Source: CAWHOW01 sp963831005 (GTDB lineage Bacteria > Bacteroidota > Bacteroidia > Bacteroidales > CG2-30-32-10). Taken from it: 64,000 bases of DNA. Positions 8,401 to 16,136 of this stretch are shown in pieces. The stretch covers positions 84,894 to 148,893 of the forward strand of contig CAWHOW010000016.1 of NCBI GenBank assembly GCA_963831005.1, given 5' to 3'. Positions within the stretch are counted from its first letter, which is position 1. Each line of letters begins with the position of its first letter. The notes under the pieces were generated by a model. That model was not told where the DNA came from, did not search any database, and worked only from the letters and a program-made list of their open reading frames with translations. Both the position numbers and the translations under genes were made by a program.

Positions 8401-11237
8401 AAATCAATCCATGCGCTTACAAAATTATCATCTAATTCTCCGCATTGCGCACCAAAATTATATGTGCTGCCGGCATACAAAGTAGTAGTGGTTGCCCCGC
8501 TGACAGGGCTATAAAAGGTGTAACTCTGTGTTGAAGAAGGTGTATGCCCTGTATTATTTACCATATTTGGTGAACCGTTTAGCGATACTTGCGAAAGATA
8601 ATTGCCGTATTCAGCATAAAATGTACTGTCAATAACCGTTGGTTTACAATAGCAATTATTAGAAGAATTCATGGTAACAAATATTGGAATTGAATAAGAA
8701 GATAAGCCGCTGTTGGTGCAGGTAAGAAAACAACGGTAATAAGCTGAATCTGTTTGTGAAGTCGTAAATATAGTATTATTAGCACCGGAGATATTTATCC
8801 ATGTCGTGTCATCTGGAGAAGACTGCCATTGATAAGTAATTGCGCTTTCTGCTATGGAATTTTGAAGGGTCAAAGTAAAATTTATACCCGGGCAAACCGG
8901 ATTTGATGTAGAAAGCGTATTACCCGGGTCTGGGGTTCCCGTACAAGGTGTCAGAGCAATAACTGTAAAACCATAATCTTCCGTTTCCCCATACATCAGC
9001 TGACTGCATGGATCTGTAGGAGCTCCGTCACTATAATATTCTCCTCTAACACGCATTTTGTGTGTACCGGGTGTAGCCGTAATCGGAACTGTAAAGTTAT
9101 CTGTTATAGTCAATGCTTCTGTTGTGTTATTGTCTGCAATTACCCGTTCCGAAGATTCAAAGACCCCGTCATCATTAAAATCAACCCATACAGAATATGC
9201 CAAAGCATAACCGCTGGATGTGAATGACAAAGTTGTAGTGGCAAGCTGATCATTCGATGCAATTTCAGTACCGCTGTAATCAGTATATGAAGATGCTGCA
9301 CATCCGGTACTATTATTAAAATTAGTAATACCACCACTTGTTGTTACATTGGAAATCCACATATCACATGGATAGGTTGATGATGCAGGAGTACAGAAAC
9401 AGTTACTGGCAGAATTTTCTATAACTTTTACAGCCGATGAAATAGAAGTTAGCCCGCTAATAGTGCAAGTAACTTTACAGCGATAATAATTAGAGGCTGT
9501 TTGAGAGGTTGTTAACGTATCACTGATGCCTCCAGACATATTTGACCAAGTGCTGCTGTCAGGTGATGATTGCCATTGATATGTTATACCTCCATCTAAA
9601 CTTGCACCTGTCAGACTTAATATAAAATTTGTTCCGCCGCAAACCGGGTTGGCTGACGAAACAGCGCTTCCGGCATTTGGAGTTCCTGAACATGGGCAGT
9701 TTACATCAAAATTAATACTCGCTCCATTATTGCTTAGATTGTTATCCAATTGGTCGGATTGAATAATATTGGCGTAAGCTGAAAAGGTTCCGGCGGCAGT
9801 GGAGGTTCCGCTTATCGTTAATACTGCGGAGTCTCCTGGAGCTAGTGACGAAAGATTCCAATAACCAGACGTTGAGTCATAAGCTCCTGCAGAAACCGTG
9901 TATGAATTAAAAGTAAAAGAAACAGGCAGACTGGCTGTTGATATAATACCCGTAGCTGTATCAGGACCATTATTTGTAAGTGTGACTTTCATTGTTGTGG
10001 AAGAATCCGGGCAAAAAGTGGTACTACCCGCACTGATTTTAATTTGAAGATCCGCTTGCTGGCTTGGCAATGTTCCGAATATCATTACCCGGTACATATC
10101 TCTTCCTGCTACAAATAGTCTTCCGTTCAAATCGAAACTTACATTATATGGTTCATACATGTTTTGGCTGGACGGAGTGCCGCCTGGATAATATTCTGTA
10201 CTGGTAGTGAAATTTGGTTGCCCTAAAACCACATCTGCTGCAGCTCCATTGGTGGTCGGTATGGAATTATAAATTAGTACCCTGTTATTTCCGAAATCTC
10301 CTATTGCTAATTTACCACCAGGTGATACCGTTACGCCTAAAGGGCCAGTAAACTGTGTTTGCGATAACCCACCGGTACTTAATCCAAAACCTGTTTGACC
10401 TATAACAACATCAGCATTTGCATTATTGGATGTTGGTATAGAATTAAAAATCAAAACCCGGTTATTTCCATCACCAGAACCACTACCAGCATCTACAATC
10501 AAAAGTTTTCCATCAGGAGAAACCCATACCCCCCAAGGATAATACATTTGATTGGCTGCATTTCCGGTTGTTAATGATGTGAAATTCGTTTGCCCCACTA
10601 CCACATCCGCAGGTGTTCCGTTGACAGTTGGTATTGAATTCCAGATCAACACCCGGCTATTAAAATGATCAGCCACTATAAGTTTGCCACTAGCAGAGAC
10701 ATATATTCCTGTAGGGCAATTAAATTTATTTGCTGCAGTTCCGGATGCGGAAGAAGTAAAATCGGTTTGACCCAAAACAACATCTGCCGGCTGACCATTT
10801 GATGTGGGAATACTGTTCCAAATTAGAACTCTGTTACTGCTTGCATCTGCTACAAATATTTTATTGCCATCCGGGGAAAAAGCCACTCCATTTTGATACC
10901 CGGTTAAACTCTGTGAAATACCGCCGGAGCAAACGCTGAAACTGCTTTCACCAAGAACAAAATCAGGCAGTTGCCCATTGCTTGTAACAGTGCTGGTCCA
11001 AAGTTGTGTATTATCGCCCATTTGATTTGCTACAGCAAGCATTCCTTTTGAACTGATGGCGCAATAAGATGGGCCATCGGTGCTTGACTGTGAACAGGAA
11101 AACGCTTCTCCGGTAAAATTAGACTGACCTACAACAAGGCTGGCTGCCTGATAAGTAGTGAAAGTTTGCTGTGCATTGGCATTCATAAAAAAACTAAGAA
11201 CGCCTAAACAGAATAAATGGGAAATGAACTTTTTCAT
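5439..11237 (-). CDS. Giant T9SS-secreted protein: NHL-like propeller, five Ig-GEVED units, sorting domain
   Basis: 1932 residues with an N-terminal signal peptide (1-22). Residues about 25-400 carry NHL-like repeats (pattern NRVLIWNSIPTxNG…ADVVLGQ), a likely beta-propeller. Residues about 400-510 resemble a CARDB/DUF11 domain. Then come five units, each an Ig-like domain (GLTYQWQSSPDNSTW type) followed by a GEVED domain (WIDFNDDGVFESSERVI type; PSDPC-like TDPC near its end). The GEVED domains are of two kinds, WISNV and AEYGN, alternating A-B-A-B-A; their DNA lies near 9.4-8.96, 8.68-8.19, 7.91-7.44, 7.16-6.66 and 6.38-5.92 kb. A final Ig-like domain and a C-terminal type A sorting domain (YPDPASDN … FSKGLYFLKVES … KKFVKE) predict export by T9SS and cell-surface anchoring. 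Specific ligand unknown; adhesion or carbohydrate binding is a guess. Confidence 0.85.
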   Translation of the reverse strand: MKKFISHLFCLGVLSFFMNANAQQTFTTYQAASLVVGQSNFTGEAFSCSQSSTDGPSYCAISSKGMLAVANQMGDNTQLWTSTVTSNGQLPDFVLGESSFSVCSGGISQSLTGYQNGVAFSPDGNKIFVADASSNRVLIWNSIPTSNGQPADVVLGQTDFTSSASGTAANKFNCPTGIYVSASGKLIVADHFNSRVLIWNSIPTVNGTPADVVVGQTNFTSLTTGNAANQMYYPWGVWVSPDGKLLIVDAGSGSGDGNNRVLIFNSIPTSNNANADVVIGQTGFGLSTGGLSQTQFTGPLGVTVSPGGKLAIGDFGNNRVLIYNSIPTTNGAAADVVLGQPNFTTSTEYYPGGTPSSQNMYEPYNVSFDLNGRLFVAGRDMYRVMIFGTLPSQQADLQIKISAGSTTFCPDSSTTMKVTLTNNGPDTATGIISTASLPVSFTFNSYTVSAGAYDSTSGYWNLSSLAPGDSAVLTISGTSTAAGTFSAYANIIQSDQLDNNLSNNGASINFDVNCPCSGTPNAGSAVSSANPVCGGTNFILSLTGASLDGGITYQWQSSPDSSTWSNMSGGISDTLTTSQTASNYYRCKVTCTISGLTSISSAVKVIENSASNCFCTPASSTYPCDMWISNVTTSGGITNFNNSTGCAASSYTDYSGTEIASNDQLATTTLSFTSSGYALAYSVWVDFNDDGVFESSERVIADNNTTEALTITDNFTVPITATPGTHKMRVRGEYYSDGAPTDPCSQLMYGETEDYGFTVIALTPCTGTPDPGNTLSTSNPVCPGINFTLTLQNSIAESAITYQWQSSPDDTTWINISGANNTIFTTSQTDSAYYRCFLTCTNSGLSSYSIPIFVTMNSSNNCYCKPTVIDSTFYAEYGNYLSQVSLNGSPNMVNNTGHTPSSTQSYTFYSPVSGATTTTLYAGSTYNFGAQCGELDDNFVSAWIDFNHDGVFSSSEMIANGIYISTVNTTYSSGFTVPSSAVNGTVRMRVILNEGTTPTDPCGTYTWADVEDYEITLINVPCTGTPTADTTISSANPVCSGTSFTLSLSPAPSTSGLTYQWQSSPNNSTWTNMSGATSESVSTTQTDSTYYRCIVTCSNSGLSSNSTSLYVKLNPASNCYCIPSPSTDACSYMWISNVTASGGVTNFNNSSGCAASSYTDYSSSETTSNIQLSTTTMTFTSGGYAMAFSVWIDNNDDGIFENSERVIADNNTAGALTFSDNFTVPIAAIPGTHKMRVRGEYYTDGAPTDPCSQLMYGETEDYAYTVIALTPCTGTPDPGNTLSNLNPVCSGVNFTLSLQYSITTGGINYQWQSSPNGSTWINISGATNDTLTTSQTDSTYYRCVVTCTNSGLSANSTSLYVTMNSAANCYCTPTVNDCNLYAEYGNYLSQVSLNGTPNMVNNTGHSISSTQCYTLYSPVVGTTTTSLNAGSTYSFGAQCGDVDANYVSAWIDYNHDGVFSSSEMIANGIYLSTANTTYSSNFTVPVSAFNGTVHMRVILNYNTTPTDPCGVYTWADVEDYDITIVNTPCAGLPVAGTAVSSANPVCIGKNFTLSLSGTTFAGGLTYQWQSSPDNSTWANISGGTSDTLTTSQTVSAYYHCIVTCSNSGLSSNSSSLNVTMSPFYDCYCIPVPSTSTSTMWISNVKTTGGISNFNNSTACAASSYTDYSSSEIASNSQLDTTTMSFTSSGYAMAFSVWIDFNDDGIFESSERVITDSNVGHLFTVSDIFTVPINVTPGTHRMRVRGDYYNYLPLDPCSQLKDGETEDYAFTVVCATNPLTQPPVITKAGIYIISNATAGNQWYYNNTIISGATAQVYIPTSAGYYYCIVSGGNACVSDTSNVIYYSPTGIETINEKLGFSIYPDPASDNITIEYNDFTNNQTISVYDIQGQLLIQQPMLQAKTNINIALFSKGLYFLKVESKNGMAVKKFVKE

Positions 11238-11303
11238 ATTTTCTCGTTTTTAATAATTATTATTGAGTTATTAAAATATTATGACCTTTTACCATTTATT
11301 ACA

Positions 11304-11735
11304 TTAAACATTATGCTGCAAACTATAAATTGCTGCAAGCACAAAAGGAATTGTAATAAAAATGGAAATTATCAATGGTCTCCAGATTTTCTTTTTTTCA
11401 TATTTCTCGTCATCAGGGAAATATCTTTTATAAAAGAAATCTGACAGTATATATCCGCCTATGATATTACACAATAATGTCAAAGAGCTTTGGGGTTTCC
11501 CCGATATATTAACAACGGTAATTGTAAGTGCTGTGAAAATAATTGAAAGTATCAAAATATGAGTAGCTTCCTTTTTCTTTCCAATGTCAATAAGGTTTTG
11601 CATCAACAACACCCCGCCAAAAATCGAGGTAAAGAATATTGAAAAACCCCTGATGGCTCTCTTTGAATAAATCTTTGGATAACCTCCGGTACTCAGTTCA
11701 TTGTTTTCATTGACCTGATTCGTTTCATCTTCCAT
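11304..11735 (-). CDS. Small four-helix membrane protein, unknown function
   Basis: 143 residues. An acidic, asparagine-rich N-terminus (1-25) precedes about four hydrophobic segments: near 29-47 (RGFSIFFTSIFGGVLL), 58-78, 83-105 and 118-137. A charged stretch FPDDEKYEKKK lies between the third and fourth. No signal peptide and no catalytic motif seen. It stands between two secreted-protein genes on the same strand, 24 bp downstream of the GldM-C-like gene, so the two may be co-transcribed. Not recognised as a named family. Confidence 0.6.
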   Translation of the reverse strand: MEDETNQVNENNELSTGGYPKIYSKRAIRGFSIFFTSIFGGVLLMQNLIDIGKKKEATHILILSIIFTALTITVVNISGKPQSSLTLLCNIIGGYILSDFFYKRYFPDDEKYEKKKIWRPLIISIFITIPFVLAAIYSLQHNV

Positions 11736-11758
11736 TGTAATATAATTACATTATTATT

Positions 11759-12169
11759 TTATTGTATCTTTAAATTTATTGAGCTTAATGTTCTGATGCT
11801 TCCGTCAGGTAATTTGGCTTTGATATTTTCAAAATATAATTTATTTCCGGCAACCATTTCACCGATTTTTCTCTTCATGTCTGAAGTAAGCAAATTACTT
11901 TTGCTTTGCACCTCAGTAAGATTTCCATTAGCACTAATGGTCAAAGTAAAGGAAACTATTGTTGTTTTTTTATCTGTGCAAACCAAACTATCGGCTTTTA
12001 ATAAAACATCTTTGCTAATTACCCCTTCCCCAATCCCGGCTATTGAAGCCGCCAGCTGTTGCATCTGTTTTGCCTTATGTGTGGTGTCGGCTTTTTGCTG
12101 TGCTTTCAATGTGGTGTTTATACAGAACATACAACCTGTAAGTGCTAATAGAATTAATGCTTTTTTCAT
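11759..12169 (-). CDS. Secreted protein with GldM C-terminal-like domain
   Basis: 136 residues with a signal peptide (about 1-23, ending LKAQ). The C-terminal 85 residues follow the pattern of the last domain of GldM/PorM, the T9SS inner-membrane motor protein: a beta-rich start (IVSFTLTIS), then MKRKIGEMVAGNKLYFENIKA, then PDGSIRTLSSINLKI. In GldM this domain reaches the periplasm and contacts the outer-membrane ring. Here it stands alone, without the GldM helices, so it is more likely a periplasmic relative than a motor part. The assignment rests on pattern memory. A palindromic promoter-like sequence lies about 55 bp upstream. Confidence 0.55.
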   Translation of the reverse strand: MKKALILLALTGCMFCINTTLKAQQKADTTHKAKQMQQLAASIAGIGEGVISKDVLLKADSLVCTDKKTTIVSFTLTISANGNLTEVQSKSNLLTSDMKRKIGEMVAGNKLYFENIKAKLPDGSIRTLSSINLKIQ

Positions 12170-12224
12170 TTTTTCAATTGTTTTAAATTAATTTATTTAT
12201 TGCTTTTAGTTTTTTTACCAATAT

Positions 12225-12243
12225 TATATTTGTCACAAATATA
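12225..12243. promoter_or_regulatory. Perfect 19-bp palindrome containing back-to-back -7 elements
   Basis: TATATTTGTCACAAATATA is a perfect 9-1-9 palindrome. Each arm matches the Bacteroidota -7 element TAnnTTTG, facing opposite directions. It lies upstream of the GldM-C-like gene, the only neighbour with the right orientation. No convincing -33 element is seen 20 bp away on either side, so it may equally be an operator. The surrounding 12,170-12,440 otherwise holds no gene I can support. Confidence 0.4.
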
Positions 12244-12440
12244 ATAGCTTAAGCAAAATTTGTACAGAGCTAATTGATATCTGGTAGGTTTTAGCACACA
12301 GATGGTAGCTATAGGTTTATATCTGGTAAAATTTCCCGTTTTAAACAAAACAAAAAAAGCGTCTAATAATAAGCACATCCGTTTATTATTTAATAAAAAC
12401 ATTCTTCTATATGCTATCTTCTATTTCTAACTATTAAATC

Positions 12441-12833
12441 TTATTTCACAGGTTCTATTAAGTCCCATAGATTACCATAAATATCTGCGAAAACAGCCAC
12501 CATACCCCAGCTCTCTTTAACAGGCTCTCGCACTATAGTAATTCCTTGTTCCTGCAAGTTTCTATAGTCGCGCTGAAAATTATCGGTATGAAGGAATAAA
12601 AACACACGTCCGCCACATTGCCTGCCAATGTTTTTCATTTGTTCTTCGTTAGCTGCTTTTGCCAGTAACAGGCGACATTCAGAAGATCCCTTCGGTGCGA
12701 CCAAAACCCAGCGTTTGCTTTCACTTAATACAGTATCTTCTATCAAGTTGAAATGCAGTTTTTCAGTATAGAACTTAATAGCTTTATCGTAATCGTCAAC
12801 CAGTATACTTATATGCGCTATATGTTGATTCAT
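12441..12833 (-). CDS. VOC superfamily (glyoxalase/bleomycin resistance-like) protein
   Basis: 130 residues, the usual length of a single VOC unit. The two beta-alpha-beta-beta-beta modules are visible: the first starts with IAHISILVDDYDKAIKFYTEKL, the second with GGRVFLFLHTDNFQRDYRNLQEQGI and ends with VAVFADIYGNLWDLIEP. Candidate metal ligands are the early His (HI at 7), a Glu in the first module, His in FLHTD and the final Glu in LIEP. VOC proteins include glyoxalase I, dioxygenases and antibiotic-binding proteins; the sequence does not decide the substrate. Monocistronic as far as can be seen. Confidence 0.8.
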   Translation of the reverse strand: MNQHIAHISILVDDYDKAIKFYTEKLHFNLIEDTVLSESKRWVLVAPKGSSECRLLLAKAANEEQMKNIGRQCGGRVFLFLHTDNFQRDYRNLQEQGITIVREPVKESWGMVAVFADIYGNLWDLIEPVK

Positions 12834-12899
12834 GATATTATTCTCGTTTTACATTACGCTAATCGACAATGATGTGAAGTTAAATATTAGGCGTAAATG

Positions 12900-14075
12900 T
12901 CATTCTTTCACTATCCTTGTCACTTCTGCCCTGTCATTACGGCACAGTCTTAAAATGTAAACACCTTTTGCAAGTCCGCTTATATCAATGTCTGTTTTTC
13001 CTTGCTGTATTTTTTGTTGTTGAATTGGTTGTCCTTGCATGTTTAATATTTCAATTGTGACTTTCTGATAGGTTTCTACAGTAATGTTATCCGTTGCGGG
13101 GTTGGGATAAACTGCTATATTGTCTAAATTATTATTTATTTTTTCAATACTCGACAACTCAGATAACGCTCGCTTCCAAACGCCACCTCCATCTATTCCT
13201 GCAAAAATAGTGTCACCAATTATAACAAAAGAAGTGACAGTAGAATATGTTAAACCATCACAGAAATTATTCCAAGTAGTACCATTATTAGTTGATAAAT
13301 ATATTCCATCAAGGTCGGTACCGACTAATATATTTGTATCATTAATACATATATTTAAAACCTCAACGCTTGACAATCCTTTTGAAATCCAGTGATTGCC
13401 GTTATCCGTTGACAAGAATATCCCGCCTGCAGTTCCAGCGAAAATACTTGTATCTTTTATTGCAAAACAAGAGATCTCTTTATTTGTCAATCCATTATTT
13501 GCCGTAGTCCAATTAGTATCATTAACAGTTGTTCTAAATACTCCATTACTCAGAGTTCCGGCAAAAATATTAGTATCTTTTATTACCAAAGCACGTACAT
13601 CAGTTGCCAATATAGCTGGATTATTAAATGCAGTCCAATTTGTTCCATTATTGGTTGACAAAAAAACGCCGTGAGAATAATTTGTACCTGCAAAAATATT
13701 TGCCCCGCTAATTCCAAAAGCCATCACCCATGCATTATTTGGTAAACCATTATCAATTGTAGTCCAGCTTGCACCATTATTGGATGATATAAATACTCCA
13801 CCATTATCAGTACCAGCAAAAATATTGGTATCAATTATTGCTAAAGCATAAATACCAAAATTTGTTAAACCGGTATTTACTGCTGCCCAATTAGAACCAT
13901 TATTGGATGATAAAAATACTCCGCCAGCTTCAGTACCGGCAAAAATATTATTTCCAATAGATGCTATAGACCAAACATTAACACCACCACCATATGGTCC
14001 ATTTGTTGGTTTCCACTGTGCATTTGCAGTAATTGTCATACTTACAAATGATAAAATAAATAATAGTTTTTTCAT
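12900..14075 (-). CDS. T9SS-secreted seven-bladed beta-propeller protein (sortilin/BNR-like)
   Basis: 391 residues: signal peptide (1-19), then seven repeats of about 40 residues with the pattern NIFAGTxxGGVFxSxNNGxxW, which contain Asp-box-like turns (S-x-N-N-G-x-x-W). Seven repeats fit one complete propeller. A C-terminal type A T9SS sorting domain follows (YPNPATDN … LAKGVYILRLCRN … TRIVKE). The protein is expected at the cell surface or released. Propellers of this sort occur in sialidases, sortilin and photosystem assembly factor Ycf48; no sialidase Arg triad is visible, so a binding role is more likely than catalysis. A -7-like TATTTTTG on the minus strand (14165-14172) is a possible promoter, without a clear -33. 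Confidence 0.8.
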   Translation of the reverse strand: MKKLLFILSFVSMTITANAQWKPTNGPYGGGVNVWSIASIGNNIFAGTEAGGVFLSSNNGSNWAAVNTGLTNFGIYALAIIDTNIFAGTDNGGVFISSNNGASWTTIDNGLPNNAWVMAFGISGANIFAGTNYSHGVFLSTNNGTNWTAFNNPAILATDVRALVIKDTNIFAGTLSNGVFRTTVNDTNWTTANNGLTNKEISCFAIKDTSIFAGTAGGIFLSTDNGNHWISKGLSSVEVLNICINDTNILVGTDLDGIYLSTNNGTTWNNFCDGLTYSTVTSFVIIGDTIFAGIDGGGVWKRALSELSSIEKINNNLDNIAVYPNPATDNITVETYQKVTIEILNMQGQPIQQQKIQQGKTDIDISGLAKGVYILRLCRNDRAEVTRIVKE

Positions 14076-14346
14076 ATATCCTCTTTGTTTTTATTTATAG
14101 GACATCAGGTTCGGCATTATATTATTATTTGGCGAACTATATTTTCCTATTGTTAACCCAATCACAAAAATATATAATAATTTACGAATTACCCTCTGAT
14201 TGGTAAAAATATTTCGTTTAACACACAATAAATACATTTTTTGCACGTTGAATTATCAGTACGGCTTTAGCCGTATAAAGTTCATTTAAGAAATAAATTA
14301 TTGATTTTTAACCATATGTATAACCAACCTTCTTTGCCTATATAAC
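14076..14346. other. Intergenic stretch, no gene seen
   Basis: AT-rich spacer between two divergent genes. I see only the possible minus-strand -7 element near 14,165 and the start of the sequence shared with 55.6 kb at its right end (from about 14,340). Confidence 0.5.
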
Positions 14347-14362
14347 ACAGACACCCCCTTCG
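14347..14362 (+). promoter_or_regulatory. C-tract element upstream of the CsoR-like gene (module copy 1)
   Basis: ACAGACACCCCCTTCG lies 31 bp before the ancestral start of the CsoR-like gene. The same element occurs before the second gene of this module and before both genes of module copy 2. CsoR/RcnR-family repressors are known to bind short G/C tracts flanked by AT-rich arms, so it may be the operator of the encoded regulator; this is inference. Confidence 0.45.
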
Positions 14363-14413
14363 ACGAATTTTTTAAGTTAAAATTGACACTTTATGTCGCG
14401 ATTTTAATATAAT

Positions 14414-14755
14414 ATGAATCCGCTGATTCGCTTGCACAACGTGCAAGGACAGCTAAGAGGCATTGAAAAAATGATACTATCCCATCGTCCTCCGGGCGAT
14501 GTCAAAATTCAATTTTCTGCTGCCGAACATTCCCTCTACGAACTTTATTACACAAAATTTTTTGAAGCAGTTCAAAAAAATGTTGCGGCACATCTTTCTC
14601 AACTTTCAGACAAATACGCCGACCGTCCACGATTGCTTGAAACCATTGATACTGTTAGGGAAAACTTCCACACCTACAATATCAAACAGTTGCTTTCCGT
14701 CCATAAATTGCTTTGCGAAATAGACGATTTTGAAGATAAAAACAAGCCTGAATAA
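14414..14755 (+). CDS. CsoR/RcnR-like small helical protein (module copy 1), 5' end decayed
   Basis: 113 residues. The first half follows the CsoR/FrmR/RcnR (DUF156) pattern: RLHNVQGQLRGIEKMIL, then DVKIQFSAAEHSL. The cysteine that starts the Cys-His-Cys metal site in CsoR (YCVD context) is a proline here (RPPGD), so the usual Cu(I) or formaldehyde chemistry is unlikely. About 45% identical to its partner at 55.2-55.6 kb, which has a longer N-terminus. An ATG at 14393 lines up with the partner's start, but codon 5 is TAA where the partner has GAA, so translation probably begins at 14414 without the first seven codons. It lies 100 bp upstream of the 278-residue gene and likely forms an operon with it. 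Confidence 0.6.
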   Translation: MNPLIRLHNVQGQLRGIEKMILSHRPPGDVKIQFSAAEHSLYELYYTKFFEAVQKNVAAHLSQLSDKYADRPRLLETIDTVRENFHTYNIKQLLSVHKLLCEIDDFEDKNKPE

Positions 14756-14779
14756 AAAAATATTTTCATCGATCTATTG

Positions 14780-14797
14780 ACAGACACCCCCCCTCCG
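14780..14797 (+). promoter_or_regulatory. C-tract element upstream of the 278-residue gene (module copy 1)
   Basis: ACAGACA followed by eight C and TCCG, 58 bp before the start codon. Same element as at 14347, 55188 and 55623; a candidate operator for the CsoR-like protein. Confidence 0.45.
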
Positions 14798-14855
14798 GTG
14801 CGAACTTTGTTTCGCAATTAATTCACTAATTTATTTAACTAAAAAAATTAAAACT

Positions 14856-15692
14856 ATGAAAACAAAAATTGAAAAAACAGAACATTTGACATACAGTGAA
14901 AGATGTTTAGTAATGTTTTACCTGATGTCGATAATGAGGAATCCCTCAAAAATTAACCTTAAACTTCTGAAGGTGACTGATCCAACGGATTTTGTAATTA
15001 AAGAATGTTTAGGACTTAAAACTAACGGGGTGGCAGCTATGGCAGGATGCACCACTACCGATACTATGGTGCATAACGCGGCCAATTTGCTGCTCACCAT
15101 GGAAAACGGAACGCTGCTTAAGCCCCAGCTTTATACCAGCAACCAGGTACTGGGGCAGAAAAAAACTACGGTTGACTTGTATAATAAGGTAATCAATTTT
15201 ATGAAAGGCGCCTGCAACGATGCCTCTATAACTGCCGGCGATATTACAGCAGGTATTACGCTTGCCAATACCTGCGGAGGCAGATTGACCAAAAAAACAG
15301 GAGGCTCTCAGCCCGATTACGGCGTAACTGCTTCCGGAATAGGATGGTTGCGGATACATGCAAAGAAAGTGGTAAAAGGATTGGAAGGGCATATTTTCAA
15401 GCTGGCAGTGGTGAGCGATAAAAACGTTATCCCTGCAGATACAAACTGCATTTTTTGTTTTTCGCTTGAAGGAACTATTGAAATTATCGGACTTACCAGT
15501 GGAACTGTTCTGGCTATAAACCATTCAAGCATATTGCCTGTAGGGCATGGCGGCAAAACCCCTGTAATTACTCCTGCTTTACTTAAAAAAGCCACCTTAA
15601 TGGCTGCAAGCAAAAAGAAACATCCGGTATTCAATATCACTATTCCCGACCCTTATGCATGGGATGGATGGATTTATATAGTGATTCAATAA
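14856..15692 (+). CDS. Conserved 278-residue protein of unknown function (module copy 1)
   Basis: No family recognised. No signal peptide or membrane segment. The first 130 residues look helical, with a cysteine/threonine-rich segment (GCTTTDT near 64-70). The second half looks beta-rich and resembles a fibronectin type III-like fold (TASGIGWLRIHAKKV … CFSLEGTIEIIGL), ending in a conserved lysine stretch (ASKKKHPVFNI) and a tryptophan/tyrosine-rich end (PDPYAWDGWIYIVIQ). It is about 91% identical (25 differences) to the copy at 54,293-55,129, with most changes conservative, so both copies look maintained. Always paired here with the CsoR-like gene and a downstream 21-bp array. A terminator follows 35 bp after the stop. 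Confidence 0.65.
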   Translation: MKTKIEKTEHLTYSERCLVMFYLMSIMRNPSKINLKLLKVTDPTDFVIKECLGLKTNGVAAMAGCTTTDTMVHNAANLLLTMENGTLLKPQLYTSNQVLGQKKTTVDLYNKVINFMKGACNDASITAGDITAGITLANTCGGRLTKKTGGSQPDYGVTASGIGWLRIHAKKVVKGLEGHIFKLAVVSDKNVIPADTNCIFCFSLEGTIEIIGLTSGTVLAINHSSILPVGHGGKTPVITPALLKKATLMAASKKKHPVFNITIPDPYAWDGWIYIVIQ

Positions 15693-15726
15693 GAAGTTTG
15701 GAGTTGTGAGTTTGGAGTTTAGAGTT

Positions 15727-15753
15727 AAAACCTGCTGAAAGGCAGGTTTTTTT
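15727..15753 (+). terminator. Rho-independent terminator of module copy 1
   Basis: A 9-bp stem (AAAACCTGC with GCAGGTTTT), a 6-nt loop and a run of T. The equivalent hairpin exists after module copy 2. Confidence 0.8.
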
Positions 15754-15805
15754 ATGCCCTCTCCCGGCTTTTTACTAAAAATGCCCCAAAAACTGTAATA
15801 GTTTG

Positions 15806-16058
15806 TGCATGTATTTAAATAGTTTGCGCAAGTATTTAAATAGTCTCTGCATGTATTTAAATAGTTTGTGCATGTATTTAAATAGTTACCGCAAGTATTT
15901 AAATAGTCTCTGCAAGTATTTAAATAGTTTGTGCAAGTATTTAAATAGTCTCTGCATGTATTTAAATAGTTTGTGCAAGTATTTAAATAGTTTGTGCATG
16001 TATTTAAATAGTTACCGCAAGTATTTAAATAGTTTGTGCAAGTGTTACAATGGTAGTG
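15806..16058. repeat. 21-bp tandem array, 11 units plus a decayed unit
   Basis: Units of exactly 21 bp share the core TATTTAAATAG and differ mainly in a short variable part (TTTGTGCATG, TCTCTGCATG, TTACCGCAAG types). Eleven clear units are followed by a diverged one. All forward frames stay open only because 21 is a multiple of three; no start or ribosome binding site supports a gene. The unit is similar to the decayed units at 54,131-54,200 beside module copy 2. Confidence 0.9.
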
Positions 16059-16136
16059 TCCTGAAAAGGGTGTAAGTTACCTTCCTTTTAAAGAAAGGCG
16101 TGGGAAATGGGGTGAATGAGGAAATGGTGGCAGTTT

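Noticed and set aside
12193..12402. 69-residue minus-strand ORF
   Set aside because: It covers the palindromic promoter-like element and has no recognisable domain or start context.
15803..16075. 90-residue ORF rich in YLNS repeats
   Set aside because: It is the translation of the 21-bp array; every stop-free frame stays open because the unit is a multiple of three. No ribosome binding site or homologous frame at copy 2.
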